A DNA stretch of 64,000 bases from Dioszegia crocea (lineage: Eukaryota; Basidiomycota; Tremellomycetes; Tremellales; Bulleribasidiaceae), in contig BCKK01000003.1 in the NCBI GenBank assembly GCA_001600615.1, positions 304,893-368,892 of the forward strand, in the 5' to 3' direction. Below, piece by piece: positions 10,752-21,800 of the stretch (position 1 is its first letter; each line of letters starts with the position of its first letter). The translations under genes were made by a program, and so were the position numbers. Under the pieces are notes generated by a model that was not told the DNA's origin, did not search any database, and saw only the letters and a program-made list of their open reading frames with translations.

Positions 10752-11689
10752 TTAAGTACTAGAAGTCATGGCAATCTGGTTCCTGTTGATCCGCGCGTCG
10801 ATCTCGAGCACATCTTCATCTCATCAGTGGTGACATTCACAGTAACACGGCAGCGTGATTGGAAACGCACAAGTTCGCCACTCACGAACATCCCCTACTC
10901 TCTCAAGTACTCTCGCGCGGGACCGTAAGCTTTCCCTAAGCCCTTCGACTTCCGCTGTCGCTGCCCTCGCTGTCGCTGCATGGGTAAGACCAAGTTGCAT
11001 CGACCCCTGAGCGCGTACTGTCACCGGTTGGCAAAGGCGTTCGTTTCTTCTTTAAACATATTCAGTTACATTTTACCGCTTCATGTCGGCCCAGCAATGT
11101 ATGACTCACGGATCCAGAACTGGCTTCCCCAGTATGGAGCGCGGTATTCGCGTCCGTGACGCCTAGCTCATGACCCTGGCAGACACCGAGGGAAGCGCAC
11201 CTCACGAGCTCCTTGAGATCGTCCAAGCTTTCGACGCCCCTGGCGACGTTGTTGAGACACTCAGAGCGCACGACGTCCTCTGCCCTCAGCATCTTCACCA
11301 ATGTTCGATAACAATGTTTCGCGTACTGATCTTCCATTGACGCGGTGTATGTAGAGATGACTCTCAAGGCATCTTCCATGGGAACCCAATAGGGGTCCTC
11401 CCAGGTCCTTCGCACTTGTTGAATCACAATCTTCCGGGAGTACTGAGTTGTTGATGTCAGGGAGTCTACGTAGTCTTTATGCGTATGGGAGCCTGCAATC
11501 ATCATCTCTGAAAGGCCGGTTCTGCAACAGTCAGTACTGGTATGAGCACTGAGTATCTACGAAAAGCTGCAGTGACAGAGAATTGGGGACGGCGAAAATA
11601 TCTGAAGAAGCCAACCCACTGTGGTTGCATAAGGCCTTACCCTCTCGGGAGTATCCGGTCCCCCTCGGCTGACCTGTGCTGCTGCTCAT
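10752..11689 (-). CDS. Hypothetical protein, 211 residues
   Basis: Exons 11689-11641, 11507-11110, 11006-10886 and 10819-10752 add to 636 nt and close in frame. The product starts MSSSTGQPRGTGYSREE. It has a helical, fairly charged body with several cysteines (RCASLGVCQG) and a coiled-coil-like stretch near the C-terminus (ATAEVEGLRESLRSR). The first intron is the least certain: its acceptor at 11508-11510 was chosen because it restores the frame and follows a TACTGAC branch site by about 20 nt. No known domain is recognised. It lies head-to-tail behind the other hypothetical gene (9190-10048), and both may be lineage-specific. Confidence 0.5.
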
Positions 11690-12390
11690 TTCGAGTTGTG
11701 AAGGTTTGATTCCTGAACGGTGAGGGAATGAAGCTGTGTTGTGAGAGGAAGTGAAGAGGCAAAGTGATGAAGACTCGAGTAGATAAGGGCGTTAATGCGT
11801 GATAGTGGATGACGGGTACCGAGGTTCATTGCGGCCCCTTTATATAGCCAAGGCTGGAGTCGATACCGGTGCACATTTCGAGCGCAGCAGAAAGCAAAGA
11901 AGGCGGGTCAGTACTGCCTTGCTGCTCGAAACGCGGACCAAAGCGTGTGAGCCCATTTGAATGAATGGAACCGAGCACACATCGTATTAGTGAACACGGC
12001 GCTTTTGCCGAAAGCAGCTGAGACTCGGCCGGTGGAGTTGGTAGATAGTGGATGTCCCAGACTCAGAGGGGGTGTTACACGTAAGAGGTGAGAGTACTGC
12101 CTGTGGCGTGATTTAGAGCCTTGAGGGGTGTGTAGACGAAAGGACAAGCCGGCGATAAGGTTTTGACAGGTTTGAACTAGCGGAACGCGTATGGAAATCA
12201 GCGTCCTTTGTCCTCCTTCCCCTGCGCCGACGATTAGCTATACGGTCCTGTTGTACATATCACTCGTTAGTAGTTCAGTAGCTTAGTAGCTCGCTAGCTC
12301 AATATATCATATCCAGCACTGGCTGAGATAGCAGCACAGGTCCTCTTCACGTTTCCCTCTCACCACCATCAATCTCACTCATACTGCTAC
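11690..12390. other. Intergenic, no gene seen
   Basis: This is the upstream region of the 10752-11689 gene and the 3' flank of Doa1. A run of imperfect TAGTAG/TAGCT units lies at about 12265-12300. Minus-strand open frames at 11908-12147 have no coding character that I can support. Confidence 0.5.
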
Positions 12391-15300
12391 CTAAACACCC
12401 AATGATCCAATCTCTTTGGCTAGATCGACCAACCGTTTCTCCCCCAACTTCCCCGCTCGGTCCTTGACCAGGTCCTTTCCAACTTGCACTTTACCCACTT
12501 GAAGACTGCCGGGGAGCGAGGGTGAGACGAGCTGATATAATCAGCTTTAGTTTCCCGTAGTCTAGAATTGGCGAACTTACCACATTGCCCAATGCGATTG
12601 AGGCTCGATAGATTGTTTCATTGTCCGTTTGTTCATTTTGCAGGACCTGCGATGGTCAGTTTAGAATCCTATGCCCGATCAGTACGGGATTCTTAGCTCA
12701 CCGTAATGATCAGGTCGAGCAAAGGTTGACCGTACTCGGACGGTAACTCGCCCTTGACGCCTAAAATCGAGTAACTGAATAGATCAGCTTGACTTCTCGG
12801 ATAACTCCTCCACAGAGCTCGACCAGCCTGACAAAATACTCACTTGAGGACAATAGTAGCAGCAGCCACTTTCCATTTGCCCCCTCCCGCAACACTCTCC
12901 CATTGCCCATTTTGCAATCCCGTCAACACCTCGCCTGCATAGACAACCATAGCACCCCGCCCAGATTTCGTGCCCAACAGATTCGAAATACCTCTCAAAG
13001 CCAAGAGAGTGTTGGTTTCCCTGGCTTTCTTGTCGGCTGGGGAAGTAGGTGCTGCTTGGCCCCAAGCGCACGAGGTTAAGAAGAGGGAAGGGAGTGAAGG
13101 GGTGGTGCCGAACGACGGAGATAGGGCAGCTAGGCATCTAGCTAGATCGATCACTACGTGTGTCAGCTCGAGATCCGTGTTTGTCTGGAAGAACGGGATT
13201 GCAGAAACTCACATGGGAACCTCTGAGCCTCAGGCCAATGCTCTACCAGCTTCATGAATCCCTCCGCTACCTCGCCGCCTTCAGCCTCCGAGTCGGGTAA
13301 ACTTCCGGTGGGTTGAGTCAAGTAATCGCATACTTTGCCCAAAAGCTCTTCGTCTGTCGGACTGAGCAATTTGAGATCGGCGTTCAATGAGCCGATTTTA
13401 GATTTAGCAGCGGGGATATTCATCGTTTTGAACGTTTGGATGGTAGTGACGGGAAGGACAGATTTGGGTTTGGGCGCTGAAGTGGGTGTGGAGGAGTATG
13501 ATGAGCCGCCTAATATGTCAGCTTGGATCCGCTCTACGCAGCGATAGAAGTTTTCAGCTGAACGACAAGGGACATACCGGTATAAGGATCGGACCCACCA
13601 CCACCACCGCCTCCACTCCTCCCACCAGTAGAGGCACCAGTATACCTCGATCCACCCGTAAAAGGGTCAACAAATGCCTCTTGATCCGCACCCGTACCCA
13701 ACTCTACACCACCCGCACTCTTTTGAATGAACTCGACGACTTGTTCAGCGTACGATTCGGGCAGATCGTGTTTGATCAAGAATTTTTGCGCGGCTGCCCA
13801 GGGGTTTTCTGGAAATGTCAGCTTGTACTTCGCGACGATTGCGATGATACTAGCTGGGATCACGGAATGAAGATTGCTTTATATAAGGCCATTCACGTAC
13901 CAGATGCGTTGTAGGGTAATTTCAACGGAGGCATTCCTTCGCTGACATCTACGTCAAAGACGAAATCGTATTCCTGTCCTTCGTACAGTTGTCTCCGGCC
14001 AGATCTGACCGCGTCGACAACTTGACCGATTTGTTGCCAGGTTGTCGTTGGTGCGGACCACTGCGAAGTGTAAGCTTGATCTTCTCGGTTCCATTCCTCC
14101 GATTGTTGTAACTAACCTGATATGCCTCGACTTTATCGTTATTCTTGATCATGATGACCTGACCATCCTTCTTTCCTAAAATATCAGCTTGGACTCGATC
14201 AAAGTATATTCGAGCTCACCCTCTCGTCCTAGCGCTTCCATCCCTGGTAGATCTGAATGCTTGACATCACCCACTTGACTCCTGGAAGTATAAGCTGGGT
14301 CCGAGCTCGTCGACAGCCAAATGAACTTACTTGTCAAGTTGTCTTTGCGAAACTTCCTGTGTCCACTTCTCCCGGACTGTCTCCGGCGCCATCAATTCCT
14401 TCACCCTCGTGAAGAATCTGATCATTCCATCGTTCGCTCCAGTAGCAATGTAGACGCCAGTCCCTGAGACTGTAGGGACGGCGGTACATGACCAGAGAGA
14501 AGTTGCGGGATGAGTAATGGTCTGTAGTAACTCCGACACTGCTCATCAGCTTCGATCGTAGTGAGCGGACGTGAAATAGGCTCACTTGACCAAACTCGCA
14601 AAGTCCCGTCTTCACCTGATGAGATTGCGCCTGATCCGTCTGGAAGTGCAGTCACGGAGTAGACGAAGGAAGTGTGTCCAGAGAGGGAAGTGACGGGTGT
14701 TGGGTTCTCGAACGTGTATAGGTTGACAAGACTAAAGTATCAGCTTCGGCCTCGTACATCTGAGCTAGGATAAAAAGGTAGAAGCTGAAGGATCGACTCA
14801 CCTGTCGTTTGCACAACTCCAGAATCCCTTCCCATCCACTCTTAGACTCAATCCTCGAACTGGCTGGTTGTGGCCTGAATACTCCTGTAGGACGGCAGAC
14901 GTCCCGGAGGCCAAGTCGAAAGTGTGTAATTTGATCTTGCCATCGGCGGATGCTGAAATGTCAGCTTGGTGATCCTATTAAAGCGGCTGGATTAGTCGCT
15001 TTCAAAGAAAGGCAGAGCTCACCGGTCAAAAGCCGATCTTCACCAACGAACTTGACCGCCCATACTGATTGTTCGTGCGCTTCAATTCTGACGGCTGTCT
15101 TGAAGTCACGCCATATTATCACAGACCTACAGATCAGCTCTCTTATATCCAGCAAAGCTTATGCCCGGGGCAGCTGACAAGTCGACTCACTTGTCCCATG
15201 ATCCAGAGGCGATCAGCCCATTCTTGCTGGTATCCAGACAACACAGATTCTGCTTGTGCTCGATCAGAGTATGGTGGGCGTCTGGAGAGCTGGCGGATGA

Positions 15301-15656
15301 TGGAGGGGAGGTAGCTGAGGGAAGCATGAAGGACGAGAGGACACCATTGGATGAGCCAAGTAAGAGGTAGGCTGGGTTGATGAGCCATCAATCTTCTTTC
15401 TTTGGATTATTAACATACCTTCTCCCTGCGCTCGGACCATCGCCACACAGCTAATGTATCTTCCCTCGGGCCCTTGCACCTGAAGCTTCATATCCCACTC
15501 TGCGGGGTCTCTAGAGCTTGGGCCCCAAAGAATCGCACTTCCGTCCCTCGATCCGGACAACAAAAGGGGGACGCCCTGTTGTGGCGCGAGGATGCTCCGG
15601 ACATCGGAAGAATGGCCTTGCAGAGTGATCGCCAGCTCGTAGGGCGTGTATGACAT
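12391..15656 (-). CDS. DOA1: Doa1/Ufd3/PLAA ubiquitin-binding Cdc48 cofactor
   Basis: Fifteen exons on the minus strand. The N-terminal part is a WD40 propeller (LQGHSSDVRSI, SGSRDGSAILWG, ASGSWDKSVIIW, SSGEDGTLRVWS, ATGANDGMIRFF). It is followed by a PFU domain (QEYDFVFDVDVSEG, then NPWAAAQKFLIKHDLP), a Gly/Ser-rich linker and a C-terminal PUL domain (ARCLAALSPS, TNTLLALRGISNL, ending IGSLGV). This order is diagnostic for Doa1/PLAA. The protein binds ubiquitin through the propeller and PFU domain and Cdc48 through PUL. It acts in ubiquitin homeostasis, ribophagy and endosomal sorting. The start ATG (15654-15656) gives MSYTPYELAITLQGH, entering the first WD repeat directly, as in relatives. 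Introns are 40-75 nt, nearly all with a GCTGAC/GCTGAT branch site. Confidence 0.93.
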
Positions 15657-15870
15657 CTTGGTTTAGGCTAGAAGTAGTCAGGATGTATGAGGAATGCAGC
15701 ATATATATGGTCCTCAGTGCTCACCGCACTGTTACGCGGCCTGGGCGGACATATCCTCAATCTCCGCAATCTGAAACGTGGGATCATTAGTGGCGCCAGA
15801 TCATCAGAGACTGATACTGTACATGGCAAACTAGTTATTACAAATTATAGTAGAGGGACCGATGTTCACC

Positions 15871-16509
15871 TCACTTGAAGGAAGGAGGACCAGGGCGACC
15901 AGGGGGAAGTCCTTGACCACAGTCGGCGAACTTCCCACCGCTGCAGCCATACTCTTCTGGCTTAAGGCCGCCGATCCCAGCTGATAGTGGCCACTCTGCC
16001 CTAGAAAGGAACCACTCTCCGACAACATCGCGACTCCCACAACCAGCTCGTGAGATGTATCGTTGCTTAATGTCAGCATAACCAATCTGGTGTCTTGCCC
16101 AGACTGATACTTGATCTCCGACAGCTATTCCGCAGGTCGTAGTATCCGCCCAACTCTTCGACTCGCCCCAGGTGTAACCAAAGGAAAGTTTAATGTCCGC
16201 CGTGATGATCTCCTTGGCTATCCCGCCTCCCCCAATGTCAAAGCCCACAGTGTATGACCAAGTTGAAGTCTGGGTCCAAGCAAACATGCGTGAGCAGTTG
16301 GCATTGTTATAGAAACACCCTACGCAAGAAGCGACGGTACTGTAGTCACTCCAGTATCGGTCCGTACGAATTACTTGGGTCTCCAGCTGCCGGTAGACGC
16401 AAGCGGCGGGGGAGAGCTGACGTTGGAAGTGAGGGCTGATGGGGGAGGCAGTGAAGTTGAACGTTGTGGTACCGCTGCGCGGTTGTAGGAGGGAAGCCGA
16501 GTGCCACAC
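15871..16509 (-). CDS. Cysteine-containing secreted-type protein, 3' exon (5' part unresolved)
   Basis: An open frame of 212 codons ends in TGA at 15871-15873. It looks like the large terminal exon of an extracellular protein: N-glycosylation sites (FNFTASP), paired cysteines (SCVGCFYNNANCS) and a Trp/Gly-rich beta-type core (FAWTQTSTWSYTVGFDIGGGG, FGYTWGES) with CG-x-x-VGD and WARHQIGYADI. Fungal secreted proteins with repeated S-x-W-S-x-x-x-GF strands look like this, but I cannot name a family. No ATG or signal peptide starts the frame, which opens at GTG right after a possible acceptor (AAACAG, 16510-16515). The first exon should lie upstream, where the assembly contains Ns, so the gene may be incomplete or broken. 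The stop is 215 bases from the start of Doa1. Confidence 0.45.
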   Translation of the reverse strand: MWHSASLLQPRSGTTTFNFTASPISPHFQRQLSPAACVYRQLETQVIRTDRYWSDYSTVASCVGCFYNNANCSRMFAWTQTSTWSYTVGFDIGGGGIAKEIITADIKLSFGYTWGESKSWADTTTCGIAVGDQVSVWARHQIGYADIKQRYISRAGCGSRDVVGEWFLSRAEWPLSAGIGGLKPEEYGCSGGKFADCGQGLPPGRPGPPSFK

Positions 16510-16863
16510 TGTTTCATGTTTAGCCGGAGTTTAGCCGGACGCACCAAAGCAGGTTTTCGCCCTTTGGCTGCGCTTCTCTTCTCTTCCTTAGTACCTTATC
16601 CCTAGACATCTACAGCTACATGCATCACCCCCTAGACCTCTAGCAGCTAGCCTCGATACTCCCATACATCGCTCAGTCCATTCCGCAGGCGCTACGACCT
16701 CTAAAGGCATTTCCGCTACCCCCTCATTCCCTTCGCCACCCTACTCCTCATTCCTCATCCTACGACAAGTACCANCGAAGNCATCCCAGNCCGCTCCTGG
16801 AGGCCCNCCGTACGAAGCCTACCTTATCCCTCCACATATCCCCATCCCCCTCGCTCACCCGCA
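16510..16863. other. Non-coding stretch with ambiguous bases
   Basis: This pyrimidine-rich sequence contains Ns at 16775, 16781, 16790 and 16807. Two related units of about 30 bases start with CCTAGACATCTA and CCTAGACCTCTA (near 16600 and 16632). It is probably a poorly assembled repeat or intron region. No open reading frame can be supported. Confidence 0.4.
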
Positions 16864-17259
16864 CTACAACGTAGATGCATTTGATGGGAGAGCGATAGCT
16901 GGGTATTGAGAGAGGGGTAGGGCGGAAACGGCAGCTGTGAAGAAGAGGAGGAAAGCGGTTATGAGGATAAGGGTGATGTGAGGTAGGCGCCTATGGGATG
17001 ATGCTGAGGAATTTTTCGTGGGAGTTCGGATGCAAGTGTAGAAAGCCCCTCCATTCCGAAGGTTGGATTCGAGAGATGTGATGTTCGAAGGCTCGGCGCA
17101 GAGGAATACATCCCCTTCGGCGCATCGCGACACGTATGTCGGGAGCCCCTGTGCGTTCCAGCACTCGGACAGAGTTCCTGGCGTCAGGGCTATGTAGCAC
17201 CCAGACTTGGGGGCGGCTCCGCAGAAAATAGGAGAGGTGCTGGGCTTGGTACAATTCAT
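16864..17259 (-). CDS. Cys-rich protein with one membrane segment (possible exon)
   Basis: A minus-strand frame of 131 codons starts at ATG 17257-17259 directly after a possible acceptor, so an upstream exon with a signal peptide is possible. The first 75 residues carry eight cysteines with spacing typical of a small extracellular domain (ending FYTCIRTPT) and two potential N-glycosylation sites. A basic link (SSHRRLPH) and one clear hydrophobic segment (ITLILITAFLLFFTAAVSA) follow, then a short tail. This reads as a type I surface protein or the first part of the protein at 15871-16509; I cannot decide. The function is unknown. Confidence 0.4.
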   Translation of the reverse strand: MNCTKPSTSPIFCGAAPKSGCYIALTPGTLSECWNAQGLPTYVSRCAEGDVFLCAEPSNITSLESNLRNGGAFYTCIRTPTKNSSASSHRRLPHITLILITAFLLFFTAAVSALPLSQYPAIALPSNASTL

Positions 17260-17420
17260 CTTGTATAACCTGGAGACGTTTTAGCATACAGCTGCAAGAG
17301 GTAATGAAGCACATCGAAGGACAAGGTATGTCGGATGGATTGTCTGATGCTATAACTCACTCTTAAGCCACGAGTTGATACCCGTTACGGCAATTGCGAA
17401 GATGTGTGACACGTGTGACA

Positions 17421-17493
17421 CGTGTGTGTGTGTGTGTGTGTGTGTAGGTGTAGAGGTGTGTGTGTAGGGCTGTGTGTGTGTGTGTGTGTGTAG
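17421..17493. repeat. (TG)n microsatellite
   Basis: Two runs of TG dinucleotides are separated by a short interruption (GTAGGTGTAGAGG). On the minus strand they read as a spurious His-Thr repeat in a small open frame, which I do not accept as a gene. Confidence 0.9.
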
Positions 17494-17733
17494 GGCGGGA
17501 TGTGTAGTTTATAGGGGCTGCGAGCTCGAGGGCCAGGGGAGATAGTGGGGAGCGGTCACTCGTTGCGCGATGCGGCCGATGCTTCAGGGGTATGGCGCTC
17601 AACTGACTAAAAAGCTGTCAAGAGCTATATGGTGACAAGGGATGGCACAGAAGACCGGGTTGTGTACCCAGCTATATATCCTACAACTCAATCGTAGCGG
17701 AGCTCGATCCTCTTGCTCATCGCTCCACATCCG

Positions 17734-18165
17734 GCAGCTCATGTGCAGCCATGGTCGTCCGTCATGCAATGTTACCGCTCCGTAGGCACTAAAGGCCGAG
17801 GCTATCTGGTACCTCAGCCAGTACCTGATATTTTGTCATCGCTAAGAGGCAAACTCCTCGATCCAGTCCCGTGAATGGAGGCAGCTCATGTGCAGCCATA
17901 GTCCTCCGTCATGCAATGTTACCGCTCCGCAGGCACTGCAGGGACCTGAATCCTCTTCGAGGCTCTCTGGTTCCTCGGCAAGTAACAGATTCCTTGTCGT
18001 CTCCAATAAGAGAGCTCCGTGAGCCAATGTTGGGAATGCACTTAGCCCATGTGCAGCCATGGTCCCCGTTATGCACTGACACCGCTCCATAGGCATCACT
18101 ATATTTAGCGACTTGAATGCTCTCTTGTGATTTTTGGTGCTCAATCAGTACCTGTTCAGGAACGA
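17734..18165. repeat. Diverged tandem repeat, three copies (period about 147-161 bp)
   Basis: The core (C)TCATGTGCAGCCATGGTC... followed by CGTCATGCAATGTTACCGCTCCG occurs at 17738, 17885 and 18046 (with CCCATGTGCAGCC in the last). Similarity continues past the core into the spacer, so the unit is about 150 bases. On the minus strand each copy can be read as A-x-GAVTLHDGG-like peptide followed by WLHMSC. Copies 1 and 2 stay in the same relative frame; copy 3 has lost one base. It could be an old duplicated exon or a non-coding satellite. Confidence 0.75.
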
Positions 18166-18860
18166 GCTCGAATGTCTCATGTTGCCATGACAATCAGCTC
18201 CATCTCGCCTATAGGTATCGCCCGAAATAGATATCGGTTCATCGAGACCTTGCGCGTTCAGTCGTCGTCAGCCCAATCGTAATGTATTGGAGATCGAGCT
18301 CTCAGAACGCATCATGAAGCCTGGATCCGAGTTTGTCAGCCGTTCACAGGATCACTCTTGGGCACTTCACCCGACGTTGCAGGCAAGCCGCGAATTACCG
18401 CTGTTAGCTCCGTAGATCGCAGATCTCAATTAATAGGACATGTCTCGCGTGCCTGCTCACTGCCCGTCATCAACGGAGATACGATTAGTTGGAGTGAGGC
18501 GCGTAACGTACCTTGACCTTGGAGCATTGGAGACAGGCACGCACTGTTTTCCGAGACACCATCATCGTTCATAGAGTATATATAGCTGCATGTCTCAGCA
18601 GCACTAGTCTAAGCAGCAGCATAATTACGGCACGGCAGGCGGACATGGGGCACCAATCTCCGTACATATGGTCCCGACCCGTGCACGTGACTTCCCCACA
18701 CTCAGTCCCCGGAACCGCGTGCGGGGGTCGGCCGTGTTTGCGCGAGGCCGAGCTGAAATGACCGAGCCATGTCCTCGTATCTCCATCCATCATCCATCTC
18801 ACCCTTACTCATACACCTTGACAGTGCTCGGTTTGGTCCTGAGAGCGGAAAGGCGACACA
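18166..18860. other. Intergenic upstream of the lipase gene, no gene seen
   Basis: About 700 bases between the tandem repeat and the lipase start. Expected to contain the lipase promoter and leader. I see no supported coding sequence or RNA gene. Confidence 0.5.
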
Positions 18861-21800
18861 ATGCCTGATCTTCTCACTCCTCAAACAATCGCCTCGGCGG
18901 GTCCTCTCGTTATCGATACCCTGCTCAAACACTTCTTGTCCCACAAATCACTCAAAGCTCGGAGCAAAGCCAGAGGCGACGACTTGCTATATGATGAGGC
19001 GTTTGTCTTGATGAAGACGTTTCTTGAGTCCGCGACAAAGTCAGTCATCCCTGATGTCGAACTTCGTTGTATAATAAATGCTGACTAGCAGGTACCCCGT
19101 TGCTTCACTACAGAAATTCGGCCAAGTCCGAACGCCCGCTCCACCCGCAGTTGCTATTCATCATGTAACGATACCTTATCGCTCTCTGGCCTTATCGGCT
19201 GAATACCTAGTCAAGGCATTCGGAAGTGAGGAGATGGCGTTTAAAATCGCAGGAGGGAGTAAATGGTGGCAAGTCCGAGCGGGGACTGGTGTTGAGGGCG
19301 AATGGATCGTCATGAAGAAGGATTATAAAGAGTGGGCGAAGGGAGAGAAGGATGCGAAAGAGAGGCGGAAGAGCTCGACAAAGACTGGAGAGGGATCTGA
19401 GAGTAAGGGGGCTTCCGGGTCAAGTACGCCTAAAGGCAAGGAACGTGCGTCGGGGGATGTAGATACGGAGGATGAGCCGCGCGATGATGGATGTGAGTGG
19501 ATCTTGAGATGTGTCCGGGATGATGCTGATGATAAGGGCGTAATGAGATGGATGAAATGCGTTGTATGCTGTACAGTGAGTAGCAGATTCTCCCTGGTCG
19601 CCTTCTAAGCTAACACCCAGTTCATGGCGGAGCATACTATTGGGGTTCAATCAACACCCACCGATATACAATCTGGCGATACGCCCGAAAGATGCGCGGC
19701 AGGTGCTTTGCCGTAAACTACAGGAGTGAGTTGTTCCACCCGCCCAAGGATTCAGGCTGACAAGCTGTAGAAGCACCGCAATACCCCTTCCCATGTGCCA
19801 TCCAGGATTGCCTGGCAGCTTACCTGTACCTTACCCGACCTCCACCCGAGGCGAAACATCGCCCAGTAAAACCAGAGCATATGATCATTGCGGGTGATTC
19901 GGCAGGTGGGGGTTTGGTACTGGCGTTATTGCAGATATTGAGAGATACGGAGGGTCTGGAGTTGCCTGCTGGGGCTGTGTTGATCAGTCCTGTGAGTTGA
20001 ACCTTTGATCATGGTCTATGAGGCTCGCCTTGGGTAGACTGACAAGACAGTGGTCGGACCTTACACACTCTTTCCCTAGTATCTTGCATAATACCGCATC
20101 GGATATTGTCCCACCCTACAGTTTTATACATGTACGTTTCCTTCCAGCCCTATCATAAACAATTTATAACCCACTGACACCGTAGAAACCCTCATCACTC
20201 TGGCCTCCACCCCCTCCAGATCTCACCAACCTAGTCCAATCAGGTCTCAAACACCGAATCAAAGAATTCACCGCCCACCTCCGCTCAGACTCTTCACACC
20301 CACATCAACCCTCCGATCCAAATTCCCACGACATCTCCTCTGTATCAATGATGGGTCGGCCTGCGGCCCTTCCCGAAAAGCTCCGTTCGTCCGAATTAGG
20401 AACCAAGAAGAAGTTTAGTCTGTTAAACTTTGGGAAATCCGAGCCTCACCTACATCCCACAACGCATAGTGGAGATGCGGCACATCAGCCTGATCCGGAT
20501 GGAGAACCTACTGCCAATCCCTCCAGGGCTAATCCTGCTGAAGCGTTTACGAATCTTCAGCCGCGGGCCACGAGAGCCGAGGCTGTGGAGGGTGGAGCGG
20601 AAGAGGATCAAGGGAGAGGGACGACATTGGCCAAGTGCGACTATCCGGTCGAGTTGACTGTTAAAGGCGAACAGGTGTTGATTGATACGCAAATTCAACT
20701 ATACGCTACGAATGCTCAGCTCTGCTATCCTCTCGTGTCGCCAGTATTGGGCTATATGGGCGGATTGTGTCCGCTTTACGTCTGTTGTGGAGACAACGAG
20801 GTGTTGAGAGATGAGATCATATACCTGTAAGTTGCATCATCTGTAAGTTTGACTAGAGCTGACATGGCAGAGCGCACAAAGCTGCAAACCCTGGCAAATA
20901 CCCTATCAGGGATGATGTCAAGGCTATGATGCCGCACTACGAGGGTATAGAAGAGCGGTACGGACCTACCAAAGTCCACCTACAGGTATTTGACGGTACG
21001 TTCCCATCAGCAAGCCAATAGACTGCATCGCACCGTCGACTTACATAACTGATATATAGGTACTGGACACGATCTTCCCCTTTTCAGCATGTGCAAATCT
21101 GCTCGAGGGGTCTTTAGGGCCATATCGACATTTGCCCGCTACGTTACCCCCTCAGCGAGCGTCATGCCCACCGCGTCAGGCTCAACTTCGGGCTCGGTTT
21201 CCGGTCCCAGCGGCGCTGGAGGTGGTCTCTTCAACCTGACACCTCTAAATTCGACACCCAGGAGAAACTCTACGAAGCGGCTCAGCAGAGTTGGGAGCTT
21301 TTTGGGTATAAGCGCTGGGTCCAGTCCGTCTGTCGGACCAATCGACGAGAAGACAAGGCATGAGAGCCTAAGTGATGAACATAAGACACCCCCGACCTTG
21401 TCCTTGACCGATCTATCCACCGCCCTTCCTCCCCCTATATCCACCACGTCTACAAACCTGGCATCACCCATAGATATTTCCGTCTCCCTTTCGCCTTCAC
21501 CAACATCGGGCAGTGCGTCTATCGGCAATGACAAACCCGCCAAAGTCTTCCGAATCCAGACGGACGTGGACGAGATTCCCGCTTCGGAAAGTCCGATGCC
21601 GATGTCCCCTCGTACACGCCCGGCTCCCAGCCGAGGTTTGAGCTCGGTGTCAATACCGCCTATTGAGGAAGGCCGTGAGTATGCACCTGGCGGAGCGGGG
21701 CGGGCGGAGACGGATGGAGTCAGTGGGGATGATGCAGGACCGAGATGGGGCGGATTTGAGGATGATGTGAATAATGCTGCTAAGCCTGGGGAGGCTGGTC

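Noticed and set aside
17363..17602. Minus-strand frame with a His-Thr repeat
   Set aside because: The repeat is only the translation of the (TG)n microsatellite.
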